Positions 24,165 through 37,552 of a DNA stretch of 64,000 bases are shown here, piece by piece. The DNA is from Lepeophtheirus salmonis (Eukaryota > Arthropoda > Copepoda > Siphonostomatoida > Caligidae). Position numbers and translations under genes: made by a program. Below the pieces are notes generated by a model. That model worked only from the letters and a program-made list of their open reading frames with translations, had not been told where the DNA came from and ran no database searches. The stretch spans positions 53,555,671 to 53,619,670 of the forward strand of contig NC_052135.2 in assembly GCF_016086655.4 (NCBI RefSeq), in the 5' to 3' direction. Position 1 is the stretch's first letter, and each line of letters begins with the position of its first letter.

Positions 24165-25180
24165 TTTCTTCCTTTTTCTTTACACCTAGACATGTAAGAG
24201 TATTCTAGTATAATATGTTTGTATTTCCGTTATTCACACCTTGATCTTTAATTTGATGCAGTCACGATTTACCGGCTAGTAGCTGATATGTACATCGTTG
24301 ACGTAATGTAATGGAAAAGAAGAATAAATGAGTGGGATTGAAGTAAAAATATATGTTAAGAAATGCTGTTTAATCTGAGTAGGTGAATTTATAAATGGAT
24401 CTGGGGTGTCATGTGTGATTAATTAATTAATCAATAGTGTAACGGATACCAAATATGAATAGCTGTCTATGTTATTACTCCAAAAAAAAAAATATAGGGA
24501 TAGGCATATTGGAAAGCGCGAGGAAAAGGCGGTAGTGAGACGTATGATATTACTGAAAAATACCTTTCTTATTATTAGCTATCTGTTATATGAGTTTAGG
24601 AAAGAAATTGAACTACTTCATAACAAAGGAAAATCGTTTACATTTAAATTAGCATTAGTGTGCGAAAAATAATATAATTGTAGTTAAATATGTAAATAAT
24701 TTTTTTTTAATGTATTTTTTAAAAACAACTAAAATGCAGATGAATTTGACGATCTTTGAACACAGAACAAAAAATAAATAAATAACTAACCTTTTTTCCT
24801 ATTCTAATCTTAAAACTTAGGACCAAATACCAATTTCTTGATTTTTTAGAGTTCATGTTTTATTATCAAGTGGCACATTTGAGAATATATGCATAACATC
24901 CAAGACTATAATGACGTTTAGGTACAGATAGTTTTATATATTTTTAGTAAGCATTCGATGATAATGTTTCATCAACAACAAAAGTTTTATCGTGACATAA
25001 ATGGACGAACAACCTCAAATCAACAAATGGATAGCTAGAAATATAATTTAATACCAATATGAATTTTTACTATATTTATGGGGTTCATTTACAAATCATA
25101 TAGGTTATGGGGGGATGGATAGACAAGAACCTTGTGAGTCTACAATTAATTAGCAGTCAACTAAACTTTGCTTTAATAAT
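24165..25180. other. non-coding, AT-rich
   Basis: No gene recognised. The 67-codon frame at 24469-24672 has no motif and weak composition. Confidence 0.4.
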
Positions 25181-25184
25181 ATAA

Positions 25185-25450
25185 AAAATAACTCCTCAGT
25201 GTTACTCTCCATTTTTAATAAACACACTTACACGTAGCTACTTATTACTTAGATATTTTCTCCCCTGAATATAAGAATAATCATAAGTGATTTGGAATTT
25301 TTTTAGTATCATATAATGAACCGGAGATTTCTTTAGTCTCTAGAGTGCTCATTCGGTGTGCTTTCCCTACACACGCCTTTTGTTACATCTCATGTACAGT
25401 TCCATTCTTTGTAATTTATTCTTATCCCAAACACAAATAAATAAACAAAC
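25185..25450. repeat. LTR-like or dispersed repeat, copy 1
   Basis: Shares two ordered blocks with 28985-29720: GTTACTCTCC followed about 40 bp later by TTATTACTTAGATATTTTCT, and, further right, ACACGCCTTTTGTTA. The distance between blocks differs between copies. No coding content. Confidence 0.3.
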
Positions 25451-26039
25451 AGACAAACTTTGATTTATTAATATTGATTAGAGGCAGGAATGCTTTATAT
25501 TTTAAATCTCAAATTCATTAACTTCCAGGGTAATAAAAGTGAATGTTTTTAGACCATGTCCCTTCAATCATTTGAAAAAAGACCAATGTAAGAATTACTC
25601 TACATAGTGTATTCGTCTTTGTACTCTTTGTGTTGTTTCACAACAAATTTATGAAAAAAAAAAAAAAAAAACTGTAAACTTTGTTTCATTCTTTTTTTAT
25701 CCATGCAAATATTTATCAAATATATCTTTTGAAGAAACCATAATATGGGAATGGGGGGAAGGGCGGCGGCAATAATTTGCTTTAATCAGGACAATTTTTT
25801 TATCATCATTTCATTCCAGGAGGAATTTAATTAGATTATAAGTTAAATTATAATCATTATATTTGCTTCTTACTGAAGGTCGAAATAATTTTTATAATCC
25901 CTCTAATAGAAAATCATTACTAAAGGCTTTTAAAGTGGAAAAGTAAATAAAAAAAATATAATATAAAGGCAGTCATGATATTTTTTAGTTAATAATTGTT
26001 AATTAAGTTTGTATGAGAGCTCTATCAGTAGTGATAAAA

Positions 26040-26460
26040 ATTATGTGTATTTTGGGCATCTTAAAATCCGATCTTGATCCTAAATTCTACTCTGAGTCCA
26101 TCAGAGTCTTACACAAATAAAAATATAAGTTAAAAATCGTGTGTAATTTGGGCATGTTAAAAATTAACAAACTGAAAATCAGTATGATAACCCTGACAAT
26201 AGGAAGAATGTTTTTGAGGAGAGAAGCTTAGCGGTCATGATATTTAATTAGATTGGTTATTAGCAGCTGTAATGAGGGGGGGGGTATAAATAAAGAAGAA
26301 AATTTTCAAAGAATTACTCCGATTTCGATCCTCAATTCTTTTCGGAGTCCAAAAATGACAACAATTATAAATCTCCAAAAACGTCTAAAGGTTATTATCC
26401 GTCATTTAAGAGCACAGATGAATGTTCAACCAGGTTTTGAATGTCATTGAATATAGTAAG
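26040..26460 (+). repeat. dispersed repeat DR1, copy
   Basis: Contains the characteristic DR1 series: GTGTGTAATTTGGGCATGTT, AACCCTGACAAT, GAGGAGAGAAGCTTAGCGGT CATGA, GAATTACTCCGATTTCGATC CTCAATTCT, a TTTAAGAGCAC stretch, and GAATGTTCAACCAGGTTTTG AATG. A G-run lies at 26275-26284. Non-coding; other copies are listed separately. Confidence 0.55.
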
Positions 26461-27449
26461 AAAGCCAGTTCATTGTTCAGATTACCAATTACCAATAAAA
26501 TCGGCCTTGTCCCTCCCTTTTACAAAACTTTAAAAAACATATAATATTTGATTGAGCTCTCTACAGGGTAAAATTTTCACTTCGATTAAGCAAAATACTT
26601 TATTGGATTTTATTAGTAACAATATTTGATTGATCTAAATATTGAGATATACTAAATGCACACAAAGATTTTGCCATTATTCTTAATTTAGATTTACTTA
26701 GAGTATTTATTGTAATAATAAATATTGAATATTTTTATTTGTATTAATAAAGTATAGTTTATCTGTATGTTTGTATGTAATCCGTAAGGATATATTTTTG
26801 CAAAGAAATAACACTGCAGTCATATTATTGAAATTTTTAAAGACGTCTCGCATGTAACATCGAGCGTTTCATCATGTATGTATAGAGTTGTATAAGAATA
26901 GTATGTAAAAAATGAATGAAATCTTGCAGACGTTAGGCTCAACTCATAATTTATACAACTACTAACTATAAGCTAATAATTCATTCCCAACAGCGACCGT
27001 GAGTAGCTAAAACTCATATTAAAAAAGAAATAAATTACATAATAAAATATTTTTAAATAATTTATGAGACATAAGATCAGATTTAACAGCGAAGGTGTGT
27101 TACTAAATCTCAGCCAGGTGGCGTTCTAAAGACTAAAGTACTTTCTGCCTCATCAGATCACATAATTTTTTTTCTCAAGCTGCTGTTATTATTTTTTAGG
27201 AGATAATATCTAACTATTGGGTAACCACGTGTGAGTGAGCTGATGAAAAATGAGACTGACACTTATAATTTCTTCGGATGTTTCCTTTTATATTATTAAA
27301 GCAAAGTTTGCATATTCGTCTACATCTAATAACTCTGGGCAATTCATTATACTATCGCTAGTCTTAAAAATAGTAGAAATATATTGATGATAACTACACT
27401 TTTTAGATATCCGAATAAAGTAATATTTAAATTGATTGAGGGACGTTTA

Positions 27450-27680
27450 AAGGAAATTAGCTTCACTATGATTTATCAGGTATGCTGCAAACAATTATGA
27501 AAGGGTGAGGAAGGAAATGAACTCAAATACCATACATAGAAGGGAATTACTCCAATGCTACCTCCCAATTCTTGCCCAAACGAATAAAAACTTACACTTA
27601 TAACTCCATAACAAATTATCAGTGTTACTTTTCGAAATTAATGAGGACACGCTCTTTACATTTAATTATTTAATGGTTAA
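27450..27680 (+). repeat. dispersed repeat DR1, diverged partial copy
   Basis: Aligns loosely with the middle of DR1: TGCAAACAATTATGAAAGGG, GGGAATTACTCCAATGCTAC, then CTTACACTTATAACTCC and GTTACTTTTCG. Confidence 0.4.
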
Positions 27681-28980
27681 GAATGATAACAGCTTTAAAA
27701 ATTACACTGTTCAAGTTGCCACAATATAAAGTCTCGTGCTAGTCTAAGGTAAAGTTATATTACAACTGTAGTCGTTATTTTTAATTCTCGCATAAATGGA
27801 GCAATATGTTGTTTCAAAATGGCATGAAAGTACAAGATATATTGTAAATAAATAAAGCAAAATTAGTCTGTAATGATCTTTAGATGTTTGTTTGGCTTAT
27901 GTATTAACTTTTAATCTAGAAAACAGCAATGTATAGTCGTATTTATGAAATATTGCTGGCATTTTGAATGTAACATCAAGTGTGATCGTCTTCAATTTCG
28001 AGATAAAAAGAGATAGTATGACGTGTGTGCAAATTTATACAATGTACACGATGATTAAACGGCTTTGTATCCAATTTTATGCATCTTAATGACTTAGAAC
28101 CAAATCATACCTAGTTTATTACTAGATTTATTACTGAGCCCATTTTATGAAATTTCTCTAAAACTTTTCTTCAGAAAATTATACAATTTGTAGCATGATA
28201 TATTTATTGTCGATATGAATCTTGCATATTTTAAAGTATTTGAATTTTTGTTTAAAGTCAACCTTCCTCATTTTATAAACTTTCATTTTCATTTGCCAAA
28301 GACAGTGTCATTACTGACACTCTATAAATTATCTAAAAAGGAAAGTGTTTTTATGTATGTAATTATTGGCAAACCACCATTTCCTTTTAAATATGCAAAT
28401 TGCCAATTGTTAATGTGCATAAGTAATAAGTTGCACGATTAGTTGAATAATTAAATAAGTCATTTTTTTTCACAACTATCGTTAAATTCATATTATGTTG
28501 CTAAAAGGTGAACTTCGCAAGTCATGTCGGTACTTAGTGGAGGGGATGGGTCGACTTAAAACCATGTAACAGTGCTAATAATACAAAAAGGCATTAATTA
28601 CGTCACAGGGAACAAGGACAAAAGTTAGAAAAAATCAAACTTTTTCTGTTGTTAAATAAAGGTCATCTTACAAATATCAATAAATATTAAATAAAACATT
28701 ATTTTCTAAGAACTATTTTTTTTGTCCTCTAAATTAAAAACGACATTTCATTTTATTTTTGACGGGGGCGGTAGATACAAGTAAGTACGTCCACATGAGG
28801 GGGAGGGTAAAATTTATGTGAAAAATCAAACACATGTTGTATAAATGACAACAAACTGAAAAAAAAACAAAAAAAAACTGCGTTTTTCTTCATTCATATA
28901 CTAGAGGGCCTTCTTGCATTATCTGGAGTTATAAGACGTCAACAAACAGACATTCTTTGCTCTAATTATATACATATCAA
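27681..28980. other. non-coding, AT-rich
   Basis: No recognised element. The 75-codon frame at 28215-28442 overlaps a short AGTGTCA/TGACACT hairpin near 28305-28322 and has no motif. Confidence 0.35.
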
Positions 28981-28984
28981 CTCT

Positions 28985-29720
28985 CAAGGAAATTAAATTT
29001 ACCGTGTTATTCTCCACTTCTCATGGGCTCATTCATAAGTAGTTACTTAATACTTAGATATTCTCTCCTCCATAATTATTATTTATAATAATTAACTCCT
29101 CAAATATGACGTGGCTAAGGTTTAGCTACGCAAGTTCTTTGCTAAACCTAATCTAAAGTCAAAGTCATTATTTTATATATAATACTTATTTTTGCTTTTG
29201 TTTTTTAATATGAGCTTGAGCAACAAAGGCTGTTTGGTATAAACGAGTTGTCAGTTCTTATTTGTAGTATAGATTTCTATAAGCAATGAGATGACCCAAA
29301 CATCTGCATAATTTTATTCATTTTTACATAACGTTTTTATAGATTTCCAAACACACTCTTTTTTTCTTTATTAATATGACGCACACGCTCGATAGTATTT
29401 GTAATGTATTCGGGTCTCCTTCCCTCTTATTCTCTTACTTCTCGTATTGTCTTGAATAGATTTATATATGTTTGTAAAGTACTGTCTTTACCACTTTATA
29501 AGTATAAATAGTTCTATGTATATATCAGAGCAGTGTTTTGTATTCATAAGAATATAATTGTCCCTATTAAACACGCCTTGTGTTATTCCTCCACGTCTTT
29601 CCTCTCCTCAACACTCTCGGTCCTCCTGGATTCCTTTGTAAAAATAGTTTGTGTCTCCTCAACCTCATCAAGAGACACCAGTATTGATATTTTTAAGATC
29701 ATGTATCAACTCAATCTTAA
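28985..29720. repeat. LTR-like or dispersed repeat, copy 2
   Basis: Has GTTATTCTCC, then TTAATACTTAGATATTCTCT, and at about 29566 ACACGCCTTGTGTTA, matching the ordered blocks at 25185-25450. A TATA-like TATAAGTATAAATAG lies at about 29499-29513, upstream of the third block, as in some LTR promoters. Neither terminal TG...CA nor a target duplication was established, so the LTR reading is tentative. The 65-codon frame within it is likely chance. Confidence 0.3.
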
Positions 29721-30339
29721 TATATACTAAAAAATATCTGTACATTGAACACAAATACTTATAGACAAACTTTTTTTTAAATATAGTTACAAGGAGGGTA
29801 AAAGAACTTGGAGGGTTGTTTTAAAGTTCACCTAAATTATAAAAGTTTTTGGGCCATAGGGAGGACATAAAATGATCGAAATTAAATATTAATAGGCACC
29901 AATGTTTCAAAAAATCTTAACAACTTATTTTTTCATTTGAAAGAGTGGATAATGTTTTTAATATAAGTTAGTTTGCCCTTAAAGAACCTCACTTGGATTA
30001 TTTAGATAAAGAAAGGGAAGTTTATTAAATTATAATATTTCAATTTTTAATTTTTAAATGAATAAAGTTTTAATCGACATAGAAAAAAAAGTTTAAATAT
30101 ATATAGTTATTGATATTTTATGAATTTATTCTAAAAAGCTTTGAATTTTTATTTATCCAGGTAACCAAAGGCGCATTTAAATATTCACTTCACAAATTTT
30201 CGACTGATTTGTTCATCCATTTGTTAGTTTATGACAAAGATTGTCAATGTGATACATGAATTGATGGTCTTTATTATTATAGATATAAATTATACATAGG
30301 GTAGTAAATTTTAAAAACCTCTGTAACTTAAGAAGGAAA

Positions 30340-30740
30340 GCTAAAATTAACATGATGACCCTGAAAAATTGAATAATATTTGGTAGGAGAGCAGCTTAGT
30401 AGTTATGACGTTTAATTAAAAAACCAGTGAGTTAAAGGAAATAAACATAAGTCACACTCCTTATGAAGCAAAGATCTAGGCAGCAATTACTCTTTTTTTG
30501 CTCTTCAATTCTGTTCGAGTCAAACATCGATTATGCTTAAATCTATAGATGAAAAAAAGTATAATCCATTTGTTTGTAAAAAAAAAATTAAATAAAAAAT
30601 TAAATTTGTCAAACTTACAATTTGAAGAATGTTTTGAGGGAAATAGACTTGGCTGTCATGCCATTTCATTAAACTACCTGCAAGAATCTATTATACGAAG
30701 AAAATAAATACTAACACAACAAGGGAGGATGTAAGAAAAT
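30340..30740 (+). repeat. dispersed repeat DR1, two partial units
   Basis: First unit: ACATGATGACCCTGAAAAAT, GGAGAGCAGCTTAGTAGTTA TGACG, GCAATTACTC, TTCAATTCTGTTCGAGTC (30348-30530). A second start follows at about 30600: CAATTTGAAGAATGTTTTGA GGGAAATAG, GCTGTCATGCCATTTCATTA, CTACCTGCAAG. Confidence 0.45.
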
Positions 30741-31349
30741 TCATCAAAATATCCCCGATGGCTGAAAATATTTAAACTCTTTACCAAAACTATGTTCATT
30801 TATGAAAATTAAATATCAAAGGAGAATTAACTGCCCAAAAATCCAATAATTTCGAGAAAACTTGTTACAACACTGCCATTTTGTCATAAAAAAATTGAAA
30901 AAAAACTTAGAAGAGAGCAAAAGAGCAAAGAATAAGGTAGAAAAGTTATTCATTTCCGAAGATATCAGATTTTTAAATTGAAACTAAGTTTGGTATTGTC
31001 AAAATATAAGTTTTTTATTTTTATTTTAGATTAAAAACTGTGTTTGAAAAACTCAAATTTAGTCATATCAAGGACCACAATTATCCACCTCTGTACGATA
31101 GACTAGAGGAGAAAAAAAGAAGATATCCTTCAGCTTTTTAAAATGTTGTTCACTGATACTTTTGTCAGAGGGGATTATAAGGAACTGATAATGCTGGTAA
31201 TTCTCTACATACCTAAGTGAGGGAAAGGATAAAGGTTTCCGACAGTTCATCAGATTTGGTGTCTTACACAGAGCAAGGTGGTTGTCTAAGCTTCTTTATA
31301 TTATAAAGATCAATCTGCTCCACAAAATAAGTTCAAGAATTACCTAAGG

Positions 31350-31930
31350 GACTGTATTTGTGACTGGAGAGCAACAGAAACTAAATCACTTTGTACGCTT
31401 TTTTACTTTTGGTTACGTGTCTTGGTGGTTTACATCTCCACTTCCTTCAGCAGCACCTTTGAATGATGTCAGCATAGTCAATAACTTGATCACTTATAGG
31501 ACGATCAATCAAATTTGTGCAGGTGCAGTAATCAAGGTATTCTCAGTACATTTCTGGTACCTAAATGAAGAACTATTCCCCTTAGCATTGTTTTGTGATC
31601 AAGTTTGAAACGATGTCAAAACAAGGATAGTATCAGAATTACTGACTTTATAAAATAGACTCTCCACCAAAAGGCAATGCTCAAAATATGGAAAATCGAC
31701 GTTCCCACAGATTGCAAAAGATACTGAAGACGACCTGGATTTATTGCTGTTTGTTGGTACAGATTCCTGATCTTTTTGTTCTTTTTTTGACATCCTGAGG
31801 CTAGAAAAAACTTCATGTAGGAGCAAAGAGAAAATCGATAACTTGTCTGTGGTTACTCATGGAGAAGAAAGAGGCATGAAGATAGCGCTGGACTTTTTTG
31901 GCCCAGCTAGAAAAGTGAAAAACTTAAAAA
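31350..31930 (+). pseudogene. degenerate protein-coding relic, probably from a mobile element
   Basis: Plus-strand pieces over frames: ITYRTINQICAGAVIKVFSV (about 31490), HFWYLNEELFPLALFCDQV, NDVKTRIVSELL (31550-31640), KSTFPQIAKDTEDDLDLLLF VGTDS (31690-31770), NLSVVTHGEERGMKIALDFF (31840-31900). The combination of an H.WYL.EEL..LA.F motif and a V...ER..K...DF motif is one I associate, without being able to name it, with a repeated ORF in arthropod genomes. Family identity is unproven. Stops separate the pieces. Confidence 0.35.
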
Positions 31931-33600
31931 ACATCCTTTAGGTGGTTGAAAACTATAGATATTTCCTTCCAAATGAAAAAAAAACAAAAACAAAACAAAA
32001 AAGTTATTGGAATTTAAAAATTGACGAATGATCTATATATATGTTTAAAATAATTACTAATTTAATTCTAAACTTATATTATTATCTGAAGATGATAATT
32101 AGTAAAAAAAAAAATAACAAAAATTGAAAACTATCGTTGCTTTTACTTTTCTTTTCTCAACAGAAATTAATAATGTATTTTTATTTAATTAACGGCATTG
32201 AGACAACCACTTGATGTTTTCTCCAATCAAGAAAAGTAGAGTGGGAAAAAATATTATAAAAAAATAATAATCTTTTATTGCTTATAAAAATATTGTATTT
32301 AAATAAATAACTTAAAAATAAAGCATATCAAAAGTGTTTTCCTTACATACGTGTTTTGAAAATTGCAATTTTGCTAGAAGTAAATGTTAACCAAATTTGC
32401 TAATGTTTTGCATTTGTATTCTACTTACCTACTTGTATAACCAAAATTAGGTTATGCTTATTTTTATAATGATGGGCAACTGCATCATCCAAATATGCAT
32501 ATACTAAATTTGACTTTGACTCTAGTGAAAATAATAAGATGCATTAAAAAATGGTCCATTTCCTGCAATGCCTAATATAATTAGTTATTAGAAAGAAAAC
32601 TTTTAGTTGTCATACAATTAAATTTATCGTTTATTATTTTAGCATATAAGGAAAGCCAAACAAATAAGTAAATAACAAAAAAACATAAAAAAAACACAAT
32701 GATATTTGCGAGGGTCATAGACAAACGTTCATAAATAAATGTTTGTAGGATTGAGACAAGTTACATATAGAGCTAGGGTTTATTGTATTTAAATGATATA
32801 CTCTATACATTCTCGTATATTTATGCGACAAAAACTTGTCCCTACCTCTCAAGTAGCAATTTCTCATAAATGGATATAAACGGTGCATCTTCAATGGGGC
32901 ATGATCATTATTTACTTATAATAAAAAAATATATTCTCTTTCCGATAAATGTCTTTAGTGATGTGTATCTCGTGTTGTAATAGTGCAATCGATTTACAGT
33001 ATATAGAGTTAGAAAGATAAGTTTTTGTAATTTAAAAAAAAAAATAAAACAGTTTTGTGATTAATGGACTCGAGCAAAAAGAAAATACGCCATATTTTAC
33101 AGTTTTATAATTGAATGAGGGAAAATGCAAAAATACATCTAAAAATTGGAATAAGGTTATAGTTTTAATATTGTAGAAGCCAATCACTTACAATTTTAGT
33201 TTTGTCTACTCCATCACGGAAATTTTGATGTCGAAAAATGAACTACGTTCTCGAAGGCTAATTTGTCGAAAATTTGAATAAAATAATGGAAATCTTCGAG
33301 TCCAAAGGAGATGTCCGAACTATTTTTTGATTGTCCAGGAAATAAACATCAATAGAAAAAAAAATTATTGATTTTTTTACTATACTTTATATTGGTATGT
33401 AAAACGAGCGACAATGAGTGACACCTTCTTGTGGCAAAATAATACAACTCCCTGCATGATAATATTATTGAATATAGAATGTTAGTGATTTGTGATCACC
33501 AAGACCAGGCTGTGAAAATTCTTCTGACCTATAGAATGTTACATCACCTTGCAGAAAGTTTTCTCTTGAAAATGATAAAAATCCTGTGTATTTTTTAGAT
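31931..33600. other. non-coding, AT-rich
   Basis: No gene or recognised repeat. Several poly-A tracts (31975-32000, 32105-32125, 32660-32700). Confidence 0.4.
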
Positions 33601-33609
33601 GGTTTTTGG

Positions 33610-33990
33610 AATTGGTAATCTGAAGAATGAATTTTCTTTTCCTTTGCAGTTGTCATTATTATTTAATTCCTGAGTAGTGAGCATCCTTTCTTAAATAAAT
33701 TTAATAATATTTAAAACCTGATTGAACATTCTTGTGTGCTTTTAAAAGACGGAAAGTAACCTTGACGATTTGTTACGGAGTTATAATTGTAAGTCCTTCT
33801 TTGACTTGGAGTAGAATTGGGGATTGACATTGGAGTAATGATAGAGTATGTCCTTATTTTTATCCTCTTTTTCTTCCTCCCTTGTCACAGCTGATTGTAA
33901 CTGATCTAATTAAACGTCATGAACATTATTCTTTCTCTCCTCCAAAATATCCTTTCAATTGTCAGCGTGACCATATTACTTTTTTTTTCA
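33610..33990 (-). repeat. dispersed repeat DR1, minus-strand copy
   Basis: Reverse complement of DR1. On the plus strand it reads GTTGTCATTATTATTTAATT CCTGAG, AACCTGATTGAACATTC, TTTTAAAAGACGGAAAGTAA CC, GTTACGGAGTTATAATTGTA AG, GACTTGGAGTAGAATTGGGG ATTGA, CAGCTGATTG, ACGTCATGA, and TCAATTGTCAGCGTGACCAT. It is nearly full length and has no opposite-strand partner next to it, unlike the pairs at 47.5 and 56.4 kb. Confidence 0.55.
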
Positions 33991-34539
33991 ACATACCCAT
34001 TCTACACTGGATTTTCATCACTGCTCAGGCTTTATCGTTTAAGGAAAATACATTTTTCATTTTTCTGTACTTTTGTGGTTCAATTAAATGAAATGCTGTG
34101 TCAGTCAGTCATATAATTCACCGTCAACTAAAAAAGATTTTTTTTTTTTTTTTCAAAATTAAATGTGGATAACATTCGTATTTTCAGAGGGTGTTTGCAG
34201 TATTATATAATTATTATAATCTTTTTTTTTTTTTTTTTTAGGGGGAGGGAGGAGTGCATGGGGCATTTGATTTCATCAAAATAATTTTTTTTCGAGAGAA
34301 CCTTTTTTCTTATCAAAAATATCCATAATATTCTTTTTTCAATAAAAGGAAATCTCTTTTTTTTTAAATCCTTAAATTGATTTTTTTTTTTGGGGTGGGG
34401 AGGTGGGCTATTTTTTCCTTATTCATTATTTTTTTTAAACTCCTCGAGCCCCTTCATCCTCCCTCCATGAACATCCCTTACTTCTCTGCGAAATATCGTG
34501 AAATTCTATTAAAAAATTGTTGTTATTAACCCTTAAGGT

Positions 34540-35400
34540 ATGTTACAAATTGTACTACCTAAAGTACCCAAAATTGATCGTCAGAATAAAATACTATATT
34601 TCAATTAAAAAGGGCAATATTTAAACTATATAAGTCTTTCAAATCAAATAATGCTTATAAGCCTTGGATGTCCCACCTATGACCAGCGGGAGCATAGCGG
34701 CCCGCTTAATGTTTAAGTGCGCGCAATACTCATTTTCACTTCCATTGCTATTTTTTAGGTTGTCAGAATATCATCAAAACACGTAGAACGTGCATAGTCT
34801 GTACAAAAAATGAAAAAAGTTTTGAAAAATTATCCGTCTGAGGGATTTTTTTTAATGTGAAAGCAGATAAATAATTTTTTTAAAGCATTGTTCTTCTAAT
34901 AATGTTCATTTGATCAGCCTAGGAAAAAAAATTTATTTAAAAATAAATTCATAATGACCATGCCAAACCCCCCTAAAGTATACTTTTGCGGACATCCTTG
35001 AGCAAACATTGGAGATTGGTAATTTTTGAACAAGTTAGACGTTGAAAAATTAAATTTGGCCTTTTTTTTGTCTAAATTTGAAATAAAAATATTTTTAATT
35101 GTTTATTTTATGAAGCCATTTTTATGAAATTTAATTTAATAGGTTCAATTATATTAAAAAGGTTAGACATCCTTATTCTAAGCGATGACTCTATCTCTTG
35201 TCTATCTTAACTTATCCAACAATTTAATATACGGAGCCCAAAACTCACTCAAACATGTATATAGAATATTGGACTATAAGTATTTATAAAGTAAAAAAAT
35301 ATACTGGGATTTTCTCTTTTCCTTGATATTGTTACAGATTATTTTTATGTTGGCACACTGCATATGTACATTAGAGTGGTTCTTAAATACATTTGTTTGA
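34540..35400 (+). repeat. dispersed repeat DR2, copy or copies
   Basis: Contains GTACCCAAAATTGATCGTCA (34562), ATATAAGTCTTTCAAATCAA ATAATG (34637), ACTCACTCAAACATGTATAT (35246), and the terminal phrase TATTGTTACAGATTATTTTT ATGTTGGCACACTGCATATG (35328-35367). The middle has unrelated DNA, so this may be one interrupted copy. Confidence 0.4.
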
Positions 35401-36395
35401 AGTGATACTAAGCCATAGTCCAAAAATGTTTATTTGATAAAAATGAAAAACATTTTTCTACAAGTTACAATTACAAAAAAAATATTCTATTATATAAAGT
35501 TATAGTTGTATAAATGTATGTCCACTAAAAATTTGCATAACGAGGGAATTTATTTTAAAAAAGGAGACAAATACAGGCCTTAGACATAAAATCAAAGTTG
35601 TTCAGAATTCTGAGTTACGTACCTACACCCATGTTTCTTTCTGATCAAACGAAATTAATGATTTCTGGAGGGCAAGTTTTGTTTTTTCTCTAATAACTTG
35701 ATTTTCCCGTGTCTCAATTTTTTTAAAGTTATGGGTTGTAGATTCGATTATTCACCGAAAAAAAAAAAAAACAAAAAAACACGAATTATTAAACAAACGT
35801 TAAAAAGGAGAACTTACATTGAGTACGAATTAAAAAAGGGAATTCGGAAGAGGATTAATTAGTTTTGGATCTTTATATAGGTTGAAGGAGGAACAAATTT
35901 CTAACTATTTTATTTATAATCGCCAAAGGAACTGAAGAGCTTCAAATGTTGTCTATTGACAAGTTTTACTAAATTCTGGAGTTTTTTAACGTATTTAAAA
36001 AAAATTCAAAATTTAAATATGTCACACGGGTATGTCCTAGTTATATATATAATATTAATATTGTTTATCAATTAATCATCATTTGATCATCCCTTAGATC
36101 CTCTCTCTTTCTTTGTTCAACATTTAAAATTTGCGTTATACATATGTTAAATAACCCATCCATTGCCAAAAATTGACTCCTAAATTTCACGGATAAAGTG
36201 TTGTATCTTAACTTCATTTTTGATATTTTTTTTGTGTTTATCTTAAATAAAAATGTTGAAGGTAATAAGTATAACAATCTCAGGAAGTTGAAGGATTAAC
36301 TCTAGAAACAAGTTTTTTTAATCAAAACTTTTTTATTTCAGATCAAAAATGTTGTCTTCGTAGAAGTCATATTAATTGTAGCACGTGACTTCATA
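35401..36395. other. non-coding, AT-rich
   Basis: No gene recognised. Confidence 0.35.
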
Positions 36396-36399
36396 TCAA

Positions 36400-37552
36400 G
36401 GATAGGCCAGCAAAATGTAGACTCGAGAGATGGATTTAGAAATACATCAAACATCTTATATTTTCAAAAATATCAAAACAATGTTAACAAAACATGTAGA
36501 CAAGGTTTTTGCAAAACTTTTTTCACTCAATATCACCACCTTCATTATGAATCACATACTTTACACGTTGCCTGAAGGGCAAATAGGAAGTTGATGACAA
36601 ACTCCTCGGACAAGTTTTCCCATACACTATGGAGGACTTCAGTGAGTCCACATTTGGGTATGAGTTCCTGTTGGTTTCCCTCTCCAAATTACCCCATAAA
36701 CAAAAGTATGATGAGGACGGGTACCACATCTCGTTGGACCACAATTGAACCATGTAATCTGCGCAGAACTTTTGGCCCTAGGTGGACGTGTAAGAGGGAA
36801 TACCGTCCTGAGTCCACACGTAGTTACCTTCCTGGTAGTAGGTACCTGCTTTGCTAAGATTGTGTACCTAAGCAACTTATAGTAGGTCTCCTAGCCGATT
36901 TTCTGTCCAGCCTTCAAAAAGATGACCATTGCTGGATATTTGGTGTGGAAAATCTCTTGGACCTCATCTTTTGTTTCCGTCTGTTGTGGAATTGATCATC
37001 TATGAAAATCTTCAAATCCAACAAAATTGACAATTGACTCATTTGCCTGGATCCATGTGAGGATTTTCTTACACCTATCGAGCCTCCTGTATTTCATACC
37101 CTCTATCAGAAGGTGGTGTGGGGTCCTTGTGAAATAAAAGTTGTACTTTATAGCCCTCCTGATGGTCCTAGGAACCACAGAGAAGTCGTTGGCGAGGTGA
37201 TTCATCGACAAACTTAACAAGAACTTCGTATCCCTCGTTAAATTATTTCTTACACTTCCTGACATCCAGGAGAGGTCTTCCCCATTTTTTTTTAAAACCA
37301 GGCTCCTAGAAAACTTAACAATGTCTATAATCTTCATCACATCAACTCCAGCATCAAAGAGATCTGAGTTGACCAACCTTTTTGCTCGTTGCTTCGCCCA
37401 TGATGATGAAATGACTAAATGATTAGTATAATTTGATTATGTAAAATGGACGGCAGAAACATAATATCAAAAGTAATCACTAAATTTTTCATAGTAATAA
37501 GAAAATAAACATTAATTCACAGTCCACGTTTTGCAGCCCTACCATGTAGATG
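36400..37552 (-). mobile_element. Tc1-like element with terminal repeats, transposase broken
   Basis: Imperfect terminal inverted repeats: the left (about 36400-36430) has AGGATAGGCCAGCAAAATGT and the right (about 37520-37552), reversed, has GGTAGGGCTGCAAAACGTGG. On the minus strand the transposase begins at an ATG at 37401 (MGEATSKKVGQLRSL, then a stop). It continues in a second frame with FDAGVDVMKIIDIVKFSRSL, LVLKKNGEDLSW, RTIRRAIKYNFYFTRTPHHL and ERKK-like helices, with a catalytic part AGQKIG, YVWTQDGIPSYT and WGNLERETNRNSYPNVDSLK, and a terminus RVKYVIHNEGGDIE before a stop at 36523-36525. The second catalytic Asp (QDG) survives. The first is lost and the third is unclear (SSSYF in place of SPDLN). 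At least four frame changes. At about 1.15 kb it is close to full length but inactive. Confidence 0.75.
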
